A stretch of DNA of 64,000 nt from Acidobacteriota bacterium (GCA_013289855.1 JABCZD010000006.1:248001-312000); one strand, 5' to 3'. Shown: positions 9,173 to 17,480, counted from the first letter of the stretch. Program-made: numbers and translations. Notes: generated from the sequence alone by a model not told the origin.

Positions 9173-9682
9173 ATGCCTGAAACTCGCAAGACCATTTTAG
9201 TTGCGGCCCTGCTCCTAGGGTTTTTGACGACAAACATTGTCGGGCGGATCCACGCGGCCGGGTTAGGTCAAAACGCCGCACCAGCGAACGCCGGCACGAC
9301 AAAAAGCGCCCCACAAACAAAGGGCGGCTTGGTTTACACCAACAAAACGTACGGTTTTCGTTTTGCGCTTCCAGACAGTTGGAAAGGTTATTCAATACTC
9401 GTCAAATCGTGGAGCAAGGGTCCACTCATCCTGATCAGGCATCCGTTGTGGACCGAAGCGAATCCCCGCCAGGACATTCCCATCATGGTGCTCACGCTCG
9501 CGCAATGGGAGTTGGTGCAAGAAGGCAAGTTAAGCGTTAGCGCGGCGCCGATTGGGCCGGATGAACTTGCGCGTAACAGCAAATACGTCTTCGCTTTGCC
9601 GCCCAGATACAATTTCGCTTTTCTGCCTGGTTACGAAGAGGTAGGAGAAATTCTTAAGCGCGATCCGCTCCAGGCCTTTTAA
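9173..9682 (+). CDS. Hypothetical secreted protein
   Basis: 169 aa with a clear signal peptide (hydrophobic residues about 8-23, cleavage near RIHAAG) and a GGGAGGG ribosome binding site. The mature part begins with a short Ala/Thr/Lys linker and then YTNKTYGFRFALPDSWKGYS. A motif of this kind opens many PsbP/MOG1-like and other lipid- or stress-linked extracellular domains, but I cannot assign a family with certainty. It lies between manC and the phosphohexomutase and may be read with manC. No catalytic motif is visible. Confidence 0.7.
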   Translation: MPETRKTILVAALLLGFLTTNIVGRIHAAGLGQNAAPANAGTTKSAPQTKGGLVYTNKTYGFRFALPDSWKGYSILVKSWSKGPLILIRHPLWTEANPRQDIPIMVLTLAQWELVQEGKLSVSAAPIGPDELARNSKYVFALPPRYNFAFLPGYEEVGEILKRDPLQAF

Positions 9683-9756
9683 TTATGATCATCTAAACAC
9701 GTACCACATAATAATTTTGGGAATCCCGCAGCAGCGGCGACGGGCCAATGCGGCTG

Positions 9757-9784
9757 TTGGTCGTGCTCGCGCATCGCGTATAAT
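9757..9784 (+). promoter_or_regulatory. Promoter of the phosphohexomutase gene, probably leaderless
   Basis: TTGGTC (9757-9762), a 16-bp spacer and a perfect TATAAT (9779-9784). The ATG at 9793 begins only 9 bp after the -10, where transcription would be expected to start, and there is no Shine-Dalgarno. A leaderless or nearly leaderless mRNA is inferred. Confidence 0.6.
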
Positions 9785-9792
9785 CGCTGCTC

Positions 9793-11214
9793 ATGGCTTC
9801 CATCAAATTTGGCACCGATGGCTGGCGCGGCGTAATCGCGGAGGATTTTACGTTTGCCAACGCGCGCATCGTGGCGCAGGCCATTGCGCGTTACGCGGTG
9901 CGTAACGAAGACGCGCGCAAAGGCCTGCTGATCGGCTACGACCATCGCTTCGCCTCGGACCGCGTGGCCGCCGATTTGGCCGAGGTCATCAGCGCCACCG
10001 GAACGCCCGTCTGGCTGGCCGCGCAGCCGTGCCCCACGCCGGCAATTTCCCTGCTCGTGCGGCAACGCGAAGCCGCGGGCGGCTTGATGATTACGGCCAG
10101 CCACAATCCCTACCAGTGGAACGGCATAAAATACAAAGCCAGCTACGGCAGCAGCGCGCTTCCTTCAATCGTCTCTCAAATCGAAAAAGAGCTGCTGTGG
10201 GTGGAAGAAAATCCCGTGGCTGCGCTTCCGCCGCAAAAAAATCTGATTCAGCCGCTGGAAACGCGCGCGCCGTACCTTGACACGCTGGAAAAACTGGTCG
10301 ATTGGCAGCGCCTGCGCGACGCAAAATTCCGTTTCGTCTCCGACGTCATGCACGGCTCCGCGGCGGGATTGCTGCACGAACTTTTTATCCGCAATGGCGT
10401 GGCCTGCGATGAAATCCGCGGAACGCCCGATCCGCGCTTTGGCGGCGTGCATCCCGAACCCATCGAGCCGCACATTGACGCGCTGCGCCAAGCGGTGCTG
10501 GCCGGCAAATACGACGCGGGCTTCTGCGCCGACGGCGACGGCGACCGCATCGGCGCCATCGATCGCGATGGCTCGTTCATTAACCCGCATCAAATTTTCG
10601 CTCTGCTCGTCTGGCACCTGGCCGGCACGCGCGATCTTCCCGGCGACATCGCCAAAACTTTTTCCGTCACAAAATTAATCGACAAGCTCGGCGCTAAACT
10701 CGGCCGCACGGTCCACGAAGTCCCCATCGGCTTCAAATACATCTGTGAGCTAATGCTCGAGCAAAACATTTTAGTCGGCGGCGAAGAAAGCGGCGGCATC
10801 GGCACCAGCTTGTATTTGCCCGAACGCGACGCCACCGTTTCCGCGCTGTTCCTGGCGGAGCTGATGGCCTGGCACGGCAAAAGTCTCGGCCAGCTACTCG
10901 CCACGCTGCACGAGGAATTCGGCGAATACCATTACGACCGTGTCGATCTCGATGTGCAGCCTGCGCAAAAAGAGAAGGCCATCGCACATTTTTCCAGCGA
11001 CAAAACGAGGCAGCTCGGCCATTGGCAAATCTCCCGCCGCGAAAATATGGACGGCATCAAGGTTTATCTGGATGATCTCGGCTGGGTCTTGGTGCGCGCG
11101 TCCGGCACGGAAAATCTCTTGCGCGTGTACTCCGAAACGTCTCGGCGCGACGTCACGCAGCAAGTCCTCGCCGCGGTCACCAAGCTGGTGCGCGGCATGG
11201 AGGTCTCCGCATGA
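9793..11214 (+). CDS. manB: Phosphomannomutase/phosphoglucomutase
   Basis: Alpha-D-phosphohexomutase that moves phosphate between C6 and C1 of mannose or glucose. Motifs in order: FGTDGWRG (6-13), the phosphoserine loop TASHNPYQWNG with S103, the Mg loop ADGDGDR (246-252), the sugar-recognition loop GGEESGG and the phosphate-binding end RASGTENLLRVY. Length is 473 aa. With manA and manC in the same 5 kb it completes fructose-6-P to GDP-mannose, which supports a mannomutase role; glucose specificity cannot be excluded. The stop overlaps the next gene by ATGA. Confidence 0.93.
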   Translation: MASIKFGTDGWRGVIAEDFTFANARIVAQAIARYAVRNEDARKGLLIGYDHRFASDRVAADLAEVISATGTPVWLAAQPCPTPAISLLVRQREAAGGLMITASHNPYQWNGIKYKASYGSSALPSIVSQIEKELLWVEENPVAALPPQKNLIQPLETRAPYLDTLEKLVDWQRLRDAKFRFVSDVMHGSAAGLLHELFIRNGVACDEIRGTPDPRFGGVHPEPIEPHIDALRQAVLAGKYDAGFCADGDGDRIGAIDRDGSFINPHQIFALLVWHLAGTRDLPGDIAKTFSVTKLIDKLGAKLGRTVHEVPIGFKYICELMLEQNILVGGEESGGIGTSLYLPERDATVSALFLAELMAWHGKSLGQLLATLHEEFGEYHYDRVDLDVQPAQKEKAIAHFSSDKTRQLGHWQISRRENMDGIKVYLDDLGWVLVRASGTENLLRVYSETSRRDVTQQVLAAVTKLVRGMEVSA

Positions 11215-11570
11215 ACACCGTAAATCTTCGCGATAAATTTGCACTCTTTTCCGACTATGCCAAGCCCCGCATCATCGGCGAAGTCAACGATTGCCATGTC
11301 AAAGCGGTGAAACTCAAAGGCGAATTCGTGTGGCATCATCACGACAACGAAGACGAATTATTCCTGGTCACCAAAGGGACGCTGCGCATGCAATTCCGCG
11401 ACCGCACCGAAGTGATTAACGAAGGCGAATTTCTCATCGTCCCGCACGGCGTGGAACATTGCCCGCTCGCCGACGAGGAAGTACACATCGTTTTGATTGA
11501 ACCAAAATCCACTCTGAACACCGGCAACATCACCAATGAAAGGACCGTCGCCCAGCTCGAAAGCATCTGA
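11211..11570 (+). CDS. Small cupin-domain protein
   Basis: 119-aa single-domain cupin. The first motif is WHHHDNEDELFLVTKGTLRM (His-His-His...Glu metal ligands) and the second is PHGVEHCPLADEE. It overlaps the mutase gene by four bases (ATGA), so translation is coupled. Such stand-alone cupins are often of unknown role or sugar isomerases/dioxygenases; nothing here fixes the reaction. The place at the end of a sugar-nucleotide cluster may suggest a sugar-related role (inference). Confidence 0.85.
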   Translation: MNTVNLRDKFALFSDYAKPRIIGEVNDCHVKAVKLKGEFVWHHHDNEDELFLVTKGTLRMQFRDRTEVINEGEFLIVPHGVEHCPLADEEVHIVLIEPKSTLNTGNITNERTVAQLESI

Positions 11571-11603
11571 CCACCACTCTCCGGCGACCACTCGCACCCA
11601 ACC

Positions 11604-12485
11604 ATGGAACATCGCTTTTACACGCTCGACGTTTTCACCACCACGCGCTTCGAAGGCAACCCGCTGGCCGTAATCACCGACGGCGACGGCCTCTCGAATG
11701 ACGAAATGCAAGCCATCGCGCGTGAAATGAATCTTTCCGAGACCGTCTTTGTGCAAAAACCTACCGACGACCGCGCGTTGGCGCGCCTGAGAATTTTTAC
11801 CACGCAGCAAGAATTGAAGCTGGCCGGCCACCCGGTGGTGGGTACGTGGTTCCTGCTCGCCGAACTCGGCGTCGTCCCCGCGCAAGAGGGCGGCGTGCAC
11901 GTGATGCAGCAAACCGGCGCGGGAATTCTTCCCGTAGAGATTCGTTTCAAAGACGGCCGGCCGCAGCGCGTCACCATGACGCAACTCGAAGCCAAGTTCC
12001 GCGCCAGCAAATTAAATAAAAAAGCTTTAGCTGCCGCGCTGGGTCTGACCACCAAGGATTTCCACGCGCAATTGCAGCCGGAATTCGTGTCCACCGGCAT
12101 CTTCAACCTGATGGTTCCGCTGAAAAATCGCGCGGCGCTGGATAGAATCGCCATGAACATGGCCGACCTGCGCAAACTTCTCGGCAAGAACGCCACCATG
12201 GCCTACTGCTTCGCGCTCGGAGAAAATGGCCACGCGCAATGCCGCGGCATGTTGCCCTGGGGGATTTACGAGGATCCTGCCACCGGCTCCTCCGCTGGCT
12301 CGCTGGGCGCTTATCTCGTCAAGCACGGCAAATTAAGCACCGGGCACACGCTGCAAATTCTGCAAGGCGCGGAAATGGGCCGACCCAGCCACATCGAGGT
12401 GGAAGTTTCGCAATCCAACAAAAAACTGATCCCGCGCGTAAGCGGCGCCGCGGTAAAAGTTTTTGAAGGCACCATTCGCGTCTGA
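11604..12485 (+). CDS. PhzF-family isomerase/epimerase
   Basis: 293-aa member of the PhzF phenazine-biosynthesis-like fold (two diaminopimelate-epimerase-like halves). The N-terminus YTLDVFTTTRFEGNPLAVI and the acid/base Glu46 in NLSETVFV are conserved, as is the EDPATGSSAGSLGAYL loop in the second half. The physiological substrate of most members is unknown. No other phenazine genes are nearby, so phenazine synthesis is not implied. Last gene of the plus-strand run, ended by the terminator at 12511. Confidence 0.9.
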   Translation: MEHRFYTLDVFTTTRFEGNPLAVITDGDGLSNDEMQAIAREMNLSETVFVQKPTDDRALARLRIFTTQQELKLAGHPVVGTWFLLAELGVVPAQEGGVHVMQQTGAGILPVEIRFKDGRPQRVTMTQLEAKFRASKLNKKALAAALGLTTKDFHAQLQPEFVSTGIFNLMVPLKNRAALDRIAMNMADLRKLLGKNATMAYCFALGENGHAQCRGMLPWGIYEDPATGSSAGSLGAYLVKHGKLSTGHTLQILQGAEMGRPSHIEVEVSQSNKKLIPRVSGAAVKVFEGTIRV

Positions 12486-12510
12486 ACCGCGGTTTGCGTA
12501 AACAAGATAA

Positions 12511-12545
12511 AAAGGCCGTCCGAGTTCGCCGGACGGCTTTTATTT
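12511..12545. terminator. Bidirectional rho-independent terminator
   Basis: A-run, then GCCGTCCG (12515-12522), a 7-nt loop, CGGACGGC (12530-12537), then TTTTATTTT. The perfect 8-bp stem has A-tracts on one side and T-tracts on the other, and it lies between the convergent phzF-like and nusB genes, so it can serve both. Confidence 0.88.
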
Positions 12546-12578
12546 TCCGATCTCCAAGTACGTACGCCGCCCTACAAT

Positions 12579-13013
12579 TTACTCAGCAGCCTTGACCGCT
12601 TCCCCGCTCTTCGGCGCAAATTCCTTATAAACCGCGTCCAAAATCCCGTTCACAAACGACCCGGCATCCTCCGACGAAAATTTCTTCGCCAGCTCCACGC
12701 ACTCGTTCATCACCACTTTGTGCGGAGTATCGGTAAAACGCAGCTCGTAAATTCCCAACCGCAAAATGGCCCGGTCAATCGCGCTCAATCTTTCAAATTT
12801 CCAATTATCCGCATTCCGTGTAATCAATTCGTCCAGCACCACCAGTTCTTTGGTAGCGCCTTCGAGCAAGCGATTCGCAAACGCCCGCGTGCTGTCCGCG
12901 GCTTTCGCGCTCTTCCAGAACGTAGCCTCCAATTTCGCCGGCTCCTGCTGGCTCATATCCCACTGAAATAGCATCTGCATGGCAAACTCACGTGATTTCG
13001 ATCGCAGCGACAT
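12579..13013 (-). CDS. nusB: Transcription antitermination factor NusB
   Basis: 144-aa all-helical RNA-binding protein of the rRNA antitermination complex; it binds boxA with NusE/S10. Family features: SREFAMQMLFQWDM at the N-terminus and the end RAILRLGIYELRF...PHKVVMNECVELAKKFSSEDAGSFVNGILD. Its start codon follows the ribH stop with no gap, the common ribH-nusB arrangement. The Lys/Glu tail is slightly longer than usual. Confidence 0.96.
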   Translation of the reverse strand: MSLRSKSREFAMQMLFQWDMSQQEPAKLEATFWKSAKAADSTRAFANRLLEGATKELVVLDELITRNADNWKFERLSAIDRAILRLGIYELRFTDTPHKVVMNECVELAKKFSSEDAGSFVNGILDAVYKEFAPKSGEAVKAAE

Positions 13014-13562
13014 TTATTTCTTCCGCCGCTTCGTGCCGCCTGCCGGGGCAGCCGCGGTTTTCAGCGAGGCGCCGCTGTTCGCGCGCAATTTCTGAGACAC
13101 TCGCGCCATTTCAATCGCCGCCAGCCCCGCCTCAAATCCCTTGTTTCCGCCCTTCAATCCCGCGCGGTCAATAGCCTGTTCCAAAGTATCGCAGGTCAAA
13201 ACGCAAAACAGCACCGGCACACCCGTATCCATCTGCGCCAACTGCAATCCCCGCGAAGTTTCCGAGCAAACATAATCGTAGTGCGAAGTCGCCCCGCGCA
13301 GCACGCAGCCGATAGCTACCAGCGCGTCGTACCGCCCGGTCAGCGCCATTTTTTTCGCGAGCAGCGGCAACTCAAACGCGCCTGGCACACGCACCACATC
13401 CACATCGGCGCTCGTCGCGCCCGAACGTTCCAGTGCATCCACCGCCGCGGCCAGTAAACGGTCGGTAATGAAGCTGTTGAATCGACTCACCACAATCCCA
13501 AAGCGCAAGCCCGCCGCGCTCAGTCCGCCCTCGATTTTCACCGGCAATAATTTTCCCGCCAT
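13014..13562 (-). CDS. ribH: 6,7-dimethyl-8-ribityllumazine synthase
   Basis: Condenses 5-amino-6-ribitylaminouracil with dihydroxybutanone phosphate, the penultimate step to riboflavin. Motifs: RFNSFITDRLLAAAVDAL, VPGAFELPLLAKKMA, CVLRGATSHYDYVC with the catalytic His, and the FCVLTCDTLEQAI strand. At 182 aa it is about 25 residues longer than usual; the extra C-terminus is Ala/Lys-rich (SLKTAAAPAGGTKRRKK) and probably disordered. Second gene of the hbd-ribH-nusB run. Confidence 0.95.
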   Translation of the reverse strand: MAGKLLPVKIEGGLSAAGLRFGIVVSRFNSFITDRLLAAAVDALERSGATSADVDVVRVPGAFELPLLAKKMALTGRYDALVAIGCVLRGATSHYDYVCSETSRGLQLAQMDTGVPVLFCVLTCDTLEQAIDRAGLKGGNKGFEAGLAAIEMARVSQKLRANSGASLKTAAAPAGGTKRRKK

Positions 13563-13580
13563 AGTCGCTTTTCGCCGCCG

Positions 13581-14462
13581 TTAAAATTTCATCGCCGTGG
13601 GATTCTGCGCGTCCGCATAATCGTAAAAGCCCTTGCCCGTCTTACGCCCGAGCCATCCGGAGAGCACCATTCTTTTCAGCAATGGCGGCGCGGCAAATCT
13701 TCGTTCGCGAAATTCTTCGAACATGATGTTCGCGATGTAGTAGGTAGTGTCCAGCCCCACAAAATCCAGCAAAGTAAGCGGCCCCATGGGGTGTCCGCAA
13801 CCCAGCTTCATCGAGCTATCAATATCCTCAATCGAGCCCACGCCTTCTTCGAGCGCCCGAATGGCATCCAGCAAATACGGCACCAGCAAGCGATTCACGA
13901 TAAATCCGGTGCTGTCGTGCGCGCGCACCGTGGTCTTCCCCAGTTTCGCGCCAAACGCCAGCATCTCTTCATACACCGCGGGCTCGGTAGAAATCGTCCG
14001 CACCACTTCCACCAGTTTCATCACCGGCACGGGACTAAAAAAATGCAGCCCCACAAATCGCTGCGGCCGTTTCGTCGCCGCCGCAATTTCCGTGATGGTC
14101 AACGAAGAGGTATTGCTCGCAAAAATCGTGCCTGGCGGACAAATCTTATCCAACGTGGCAAAGAGTTCCCGCTTCGCCGGCAACTGCTCGATAATCGCTT
14201 CGATAATCAGGTCGCAATCGTTTAGATCGTCGATGACCGTGGTCCCGGTAAGACGCCCGCGAATTTCCCCCGAAGCCGCCGCGGTGATCGTCCCTTTCTC
14301 CACCAGCCGCGCCAAATTTTTCTCAATGCCCTTCAATCCCTTTTCAACCAGCTCCGGCGCAACTTCCCGCGCCACCGTGGTAAATCCCGCCGCCGCGCTC
14401 ACCTGCGCGATTCCCGCCCCCATCAACCCGCACCCCACCACTCCTACCTTCTGTATTGCCAT
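13581..14462 (-). CDS. hbd: 3-hydroxybutyryl-CoA dehydrogenase
   Basis: NAD(P)-dependent 3-hydroxyacyl-CoA dehydrogenase, 293 aa, the stand-alone two-domain form. The Rossmann motif is GCGLMGAGIAQVSAAAGF (10-27). FASNTSSLTITEIA and the catalytic region FVGLHFFSPVPVMKLVEVV (His-Glu) are present, then the C-terminal helical domain GCGHPMGPLTLLDFVGLDT. It pairs functionally with the thiolase at 15540 on the same strand; a plus-strand PIN locus now separates them. ribH follows after 18 bp. Confidence 0.94.
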   Translation of the reverse strand: MAIQKVGVVGCGLMGAGIAQVSAAAGFTTVAREVAPELVEKGLKGIEKNLARLVEKGTITAAASGEIRGRLTGTTVIDDLNDCDLIIEAIIEQLPAKRELFATLDKICPPGTIFASNTSSLTITEIAAATKRPQRFVGLHFFSPVPVMKLVEVVRTISTEPAVYEEMLAFGAKLGKTTVRAHDSTGFIVNRLLVPYLLDAIRALEEGVGSIEDIDSSMKLGCGHPMGPLTLLDFVGLDTTYYIANIMFEEFRERRFAAPPLLKRMVLSGWLGRKTGKGFYDYADAQNPTAMKF

Positions 14463-14612
14463 TCTTTTCCTCGTAGATACCGCGGTTGAACCCCTTCGCA
14501 GGGCCGTGAAAGTTTACCAGAATCCCGTTTCGCCTGCTGACGGCGCACAAACGCGCGGGTGCGGCCATCGCCCCGGCCTCGGTCACTCCTGCGATGCCTG
14601 AAGGCACGCGCC

Positions 14613-14655
14613 TTGACATGCAAGCTCATGCATGCAATGCTAGCAATGCAGCATA
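14613..14655 (+). promoter_or_regulatory. Possible promoter and operator of the PIN locus
   Basis: TTGACA at 14613-14618 could be a -35, but no good -10 lies 17 bp away. The next 35 bp repeat ATGCA four times and contain an imperfect palindrome around GCTAGC. Autoregulation by the partner protein would fit this, but it is inference only. Confidence 0.3.
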
Positions 14656-14678
14656 AGTTGGAATGGGAGGCGCGCGAC

Positions 14679-15083
14679 ATGGCAAAGATGGCGGACGATA
14701 TCCGAAGCCACGGCCGGGACAAATATGTCGTGCCCGCTCGGAATCAAAAACTCCGGCGATTTTCGATTCGTGCAGGCGACGTAGTCAGGAACCTCAAGTT
14801 GTATGGTCGAGTGCCCGCAGTTTGCAGTGCTCTTGGGCGCGGTATATTTCTAAAGCAAAATGGTTTGAAGCTAGTGGAAAGTACCGGCCCGAGCTCGGGC
14901 CAGAGTACGACCGTGACATATACCTACGAGTTCGTGGATTCACAGGATTCGGCACCGCCAAGCACGGAGGCTTGGACCGAGCTGCGCGGTGCGCTAAAGG
15001 ACATTTTTGCCAGCCTTGGAGGCGGTGAAGCCTATCTCCGCCGCGAACGGGAGAATTTCTACGCCGATAAGGAAGACTCGTGA
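14679..15083 (+). CDS. Unassigned protein paired with a PIN toxin (candidate antitoxin)
   Basis: 134 aa from ATG 14679, which has GGGAGG 8 nt upstream; an in-frame ATG at 14559 would add 40 unlikely residues. The N-terminal part is basic (RDKYVVPARNQKLRRFSIRA). The middle, AGDVVRNLKLYGRVPAVCSA then LVESTGPSSGQSTTVTYTYEF, could be a small winged-helix-like domain; it is not Phd, AbrB, MetJ/Arc or RHH. The acidic C-terminus may wrap the toxin. The stop overlaps the PIN gene start by GTGA, the usual antitoxin-toxin coupling. Antitoxin function is inferred from position only. Confidence 0.72.
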   Translation: MAKMADDIRSHGRDKYVVPARNQKLRRFSIRAGDVVRNLKLYGRVPAVCSALGRGIFLKQNGLKLVESTGPSSGQSTTVTYTYEFVDSQDSAPPSTEAWTELRGALKDIFASLGGGEAYLRRERENFYADKEDS

Positions 15084-15505
15084 GCCGGATCTACTGGGAT
15101 TCCATGCTCTTCGTTTACTGGCTGGAGGACAACCCACAGTTTGCCAAGCGGACGGGAGCGATCCACACAAAGATGAAGGAGCGTGGGGATGAGCTCGTCA
15201 CCAGTGCTTTCACTTTCGGCGAAGTGCTCGCCGGTGTGTACCGCGCGGGTGCCGTACGAGCTGCAGACGAGGCGCGGCGGCTGCTGCGAAGAGTAATTTC
15301 CGAGGTGGTTCCACTGGACCTCGAAGCCTCGGAGCATTACGCCAGGATCCGGGGAACGCAGGGCGTCGCACCTGCAGACGCAATTCATTTGGCTTGCGCC
15401 GCGCAGGCGAAAGTAGATCTGTTTTTGACCAACGATAAACGGCTTCTTGGTAAATTTGTTCCAGGAATTCAATTCATCGCAACCTTGGAGACCCAGTTCT
15501 TTTGA
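15080..15505 (+). CDS. PIN-domain ribonuclease, VapC-like toxin
   Basis: 141-aa PIN-domain protein starting at GTG inside the previous gene's stop (GTGA overlap). The four acidic metal-binding positions are seen: D7 (IYWDSML), E48 (TFGEVLAG), D100 (APADAIHLA) and D119 (LTNDKRLL). Such proteins are Mg-dependent RNases, usually cutting tRNA or rRNA when free of their partner. The partner upstream is not a standard VapB. The locus sits between hbd and the thiolase in opposite orientation. Confidence 0.85.
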   Translation: MSRIYWDSMLFVYWLEDNPQFAKRTGAIHTKMKERGDELVTSAFTFGEVLAGVYRAGAVRAADEARRLLRRVISEVVPLDLEASEHYARIRGTQGVAPADAIHLACAAQAKVDLFLTNDKRLLGKFVPGIQFIATLETQFF

Positions 15506-15539
15506 AACGCGAACTACACAGTTTTGGCGGGTACGATTC

Positions 15540-16727
15540 TCAATGTAAGCTCTCCACAACCATCGCGATCCCCTGCCCGCCGCCAATACAAGCCGTAGCT
15601 AATCCATACCGCAAATTATTTCTGCGCAGTTCGTTCAGCAAGGTGAGCACCAGCCGCGTCCCCGACGCTCCCAGCGGATGCCCCAGCGCAATCGCCCCGC
15701 CGTTCACGTTCGTCTTATCGCGCACCAAGCCCAACTCTTTCTCCACCGCCAAATATTGCGCCGCAAACGCTTCATTCACTTCCACGCGATCCATCTGCGC
15801 CATCGTCAATCCGGCCAGCTTCAGTGCCTTCTGCGACGATGGCACCGGCCCAATCCCCATAATGCTAGGGTCCACGCCAGCGGTAGCCCAGGAAATAATC
15901 CGCCCAATCGGTTTCAACCCGCGTTCTTTCGCAATCGATTCGCGCGTGACCACCACCGCCGCCGCGCCATCCACAATTCCGCTGGCATTTCCCGCCGTAA
16001 CCATTCCATCTTTCTTGAATGACGGCGGCAATTTCGCCAAAGTTTCCAGCGTAGTCTCCGGCCTCCGGTGATCGTCTCCCGCAACGATGATCGCCTTTTT
16101 TCCCTGCTTCACTTCCACGCTCACGAGCTCTTCCTGAATCCGCCCCGCCTTGTACGCCGCGTCCGCCAATTGCTGGCTGCGCAACGCATAAGCGTCGGCA
16201 CACTGGCGCGTAATTCCCTTCTGCTCGCCCAATTTTTCCGCCGTGAGCGCCATCGGCAATCCGCAAAACGTATCCGTCAACCCCGCCATCAGCGAATCTT
16301 CCAGCGCCCCGCCGCCCAATTTCAAACCGTTGCGCGCCCCGCGAATCACAAAGGGCGCCTGCGTCATATTTTCCATTCCGCCGGCCAGCACCATGGTCGC
16401 TTCGCCGAGCAGCAAGCGCTGCGCTGCCTGCGAAATCGCTTCAATCCCCGAACCGCACAAACGATTCACCGTTACCGCCGGCGTTTCGATCTTTAATCCC
16501 GCCTTCAGCCCCACGTGCCGCGCCCCATACAACGCATCCGCGCTGGTCTGCATGACGTTGCCAAAAATCGCGTGATCAAACTCCCCCGCGTCCGCGCCAG
16601 ACCGCTTGATAGCTTCCCGCGAAGCAATCGCCGCCAACTCAATCGCGCTGACTTCCGAAAACGATCCGGTATAACGCGCCATCGGCGTCCGCGCACCCGC
16701 CACAATCACCACATCCGTTGGAAACAT
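15540..16727 (-). CDS. Acetyl-CoA acetyltransferase (thiolase)
   Basis: 395-aa thiolase condensing or cleaving acetoacetyl-CoA. The nucleophile is Cys91 in VNRLCGSGIEAI. The second active-site block is NGGAIALGHPLGASG with His350 and the third is ACIGGGQGIA with Cys380. Together with hbd it forms the first two steps from acetyl-CoA to 3-hydroxybutyryl-CoA, or the last two of beta-oxidation. It is flanked on both sides by PIN-type TA loci. It lacks the extra regions of trifunctional FadA partners. Confidence 0.95.
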   Translation of the reverse strand: MFPTDVVIVAGARTPMARYTGSFSEVSAIELAAIASREAIKRSGADAGEFDHAIFGNVMQTSADALYGARHVGLKAGLKIETPAVTVNRLCGSGIEAISQAAQRLLLGEATMVLAGGMENMTQAPFVIRGARNGLKLGGGALEDSLMAGLTDTFCGLPMALTAEKLGEQKGITRQCADAYALRSQQLADAAYKAGRIQEELVSVEVKQGKKAIIVAGDDHRRPETTLETLAKLPPSFKKDGMVTAGNASGIVDGAAAVVVTRESIAKERGLKPIGRIISWATAGVDPSIMGIGPVPSSQKALKLAGLTMAQMDRVEVNEAFAAQYLAVEKELGLVRDKTNVNGGAIALGHPLGASGTRLVLTLLNELRRNNLRYGLATACIGGGQGIAMVVESLH

Positions 16728-16800
16728 TATTGCTTTTCTCCTGTGAAAATTATGAGTTTCTAATTCCCAACCTCAACGTCGCTAAGCACTTCTTCTCGGA

Positions 16801-16842
16801 GCGTCGCGAGGGATCCCGTTTTCGCGACGCTGGTAACTACCA
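16801..16842. repeat. Intergenic palindrome pair
   Basis: GCGTCGCGA (16801-16809) is perfectly inverted as TCGCGACGC (16822-16830), followed at once by TGGTAACTACCA (5-bp arms). The second hairpin runs into the last codons of the vapC gene. No T-run follows, so it is not an obvious terminator. Confidence 0.6.
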
Positions 16843-17226
16843 AATGGTTTTGACTATTTTGCCGGCGCGGATTTCTCTATCCTTGGTGACCAGCGACATG
16901 CCCTCTGACAACGCCGTCGCCCCAATCAACTTGTCGATCGGATCCTTCGGGTAGGAGTCGGGCAGTTGCGTTGCGAGCACTGCGATTTTCGGTGTGATAG
17001 GTCGGACCGCGAACCGCTTGGCGATCTCCTCTACAAATGCCTCAACCGTGCCAGCGATCTCCAGCCGCCGATTCGTCATCAGCCACGCCAACTCCCACAG
17101 CGTAACCGCGGAAATCGCGATCCCGCCTTCGCGGTTCGCATGGCGTATTGCCTCGCTGGCATTCCGAGAAAGTTTTTCCGGATCGCTCGCTATCCAAATC
17201 ACAACGTGCGTGTCGAGCAGGATCAC
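16837..17226 (-). CDS. vapC: VapC-type PIN toxin
   Basis: 129-aa PIN-domain RNase of the Phd-partnered VapC group (MILLDTHVVIWIASDPEKLS). Acidic residues D5, E45 (TLWELAWL), D95/D98 (YPKDPIDKLIGATA) and D116 (VTKDREI) form the active site. It overlaps its antitoxin by four bases, with the antitoxin first. The last codons coincide with an intergenic hairpin. The pair looks intact. Confidence 0.92.
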   Translation of the reverse strand: MILLDTHVVIWIASDPEKLSRNASEAIRHANREGGIAISAVTLWELAWLMTNRRLEIAGTVEAFVEEIAKRFAVRPITPKIAVLATQLPDSYPKDPIDKLIGATALSEGMSLVTKDREIRAGKIVKTIW

Positions 17227-17459
17227 TTTTTAAGGATTTTCCAATCTTTCAGTGGTACGACCGGCGATTCGATATCGCCGACAATTTTCATGCGCCCGGC
17301 CATAAATCCAAAAATATCGGAATTATCCGTCTCCATGGGAACCATTTTTGCTACGGCTTTTCCGCGGTTCGTAACCACAACGGGTTCCCTGGTTGCCTCT
17401 ACATATTTCAACACTGACAAACATCGTGCCTTGAATTCACCAGCTGCCATTTCCTTCAT
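17223..17459 (-). CDS. Phd/YefM-type antitoxin
   Basis: 78-aa antitoxin with the Phd N-terminal DNA-binding fold: MAAGEFKARCLSVLKYVEATREPVVVTNRGKAVAKMVP. The C-terminal tail (VGDIESPVVPLKDWKILKK) would bind the VapC toxin. It is first in the pair, with a consensus-spaced promoter and an overlapping inverted repeat just upstream, as expected for autorepression. AGGAG precedes the ATG. Confidence 0.9.
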   Translation of the reverse strand: MKEMAAGEFKARCLSVLKYVEATREPVVVTNRGKAVAKMVPMETDNSDIFGFMAGRMKIVGDIESPVVPLKDWKILKK

Positions 17460-17480
17460 AGGAGCCTCGCTTTGTCTATG

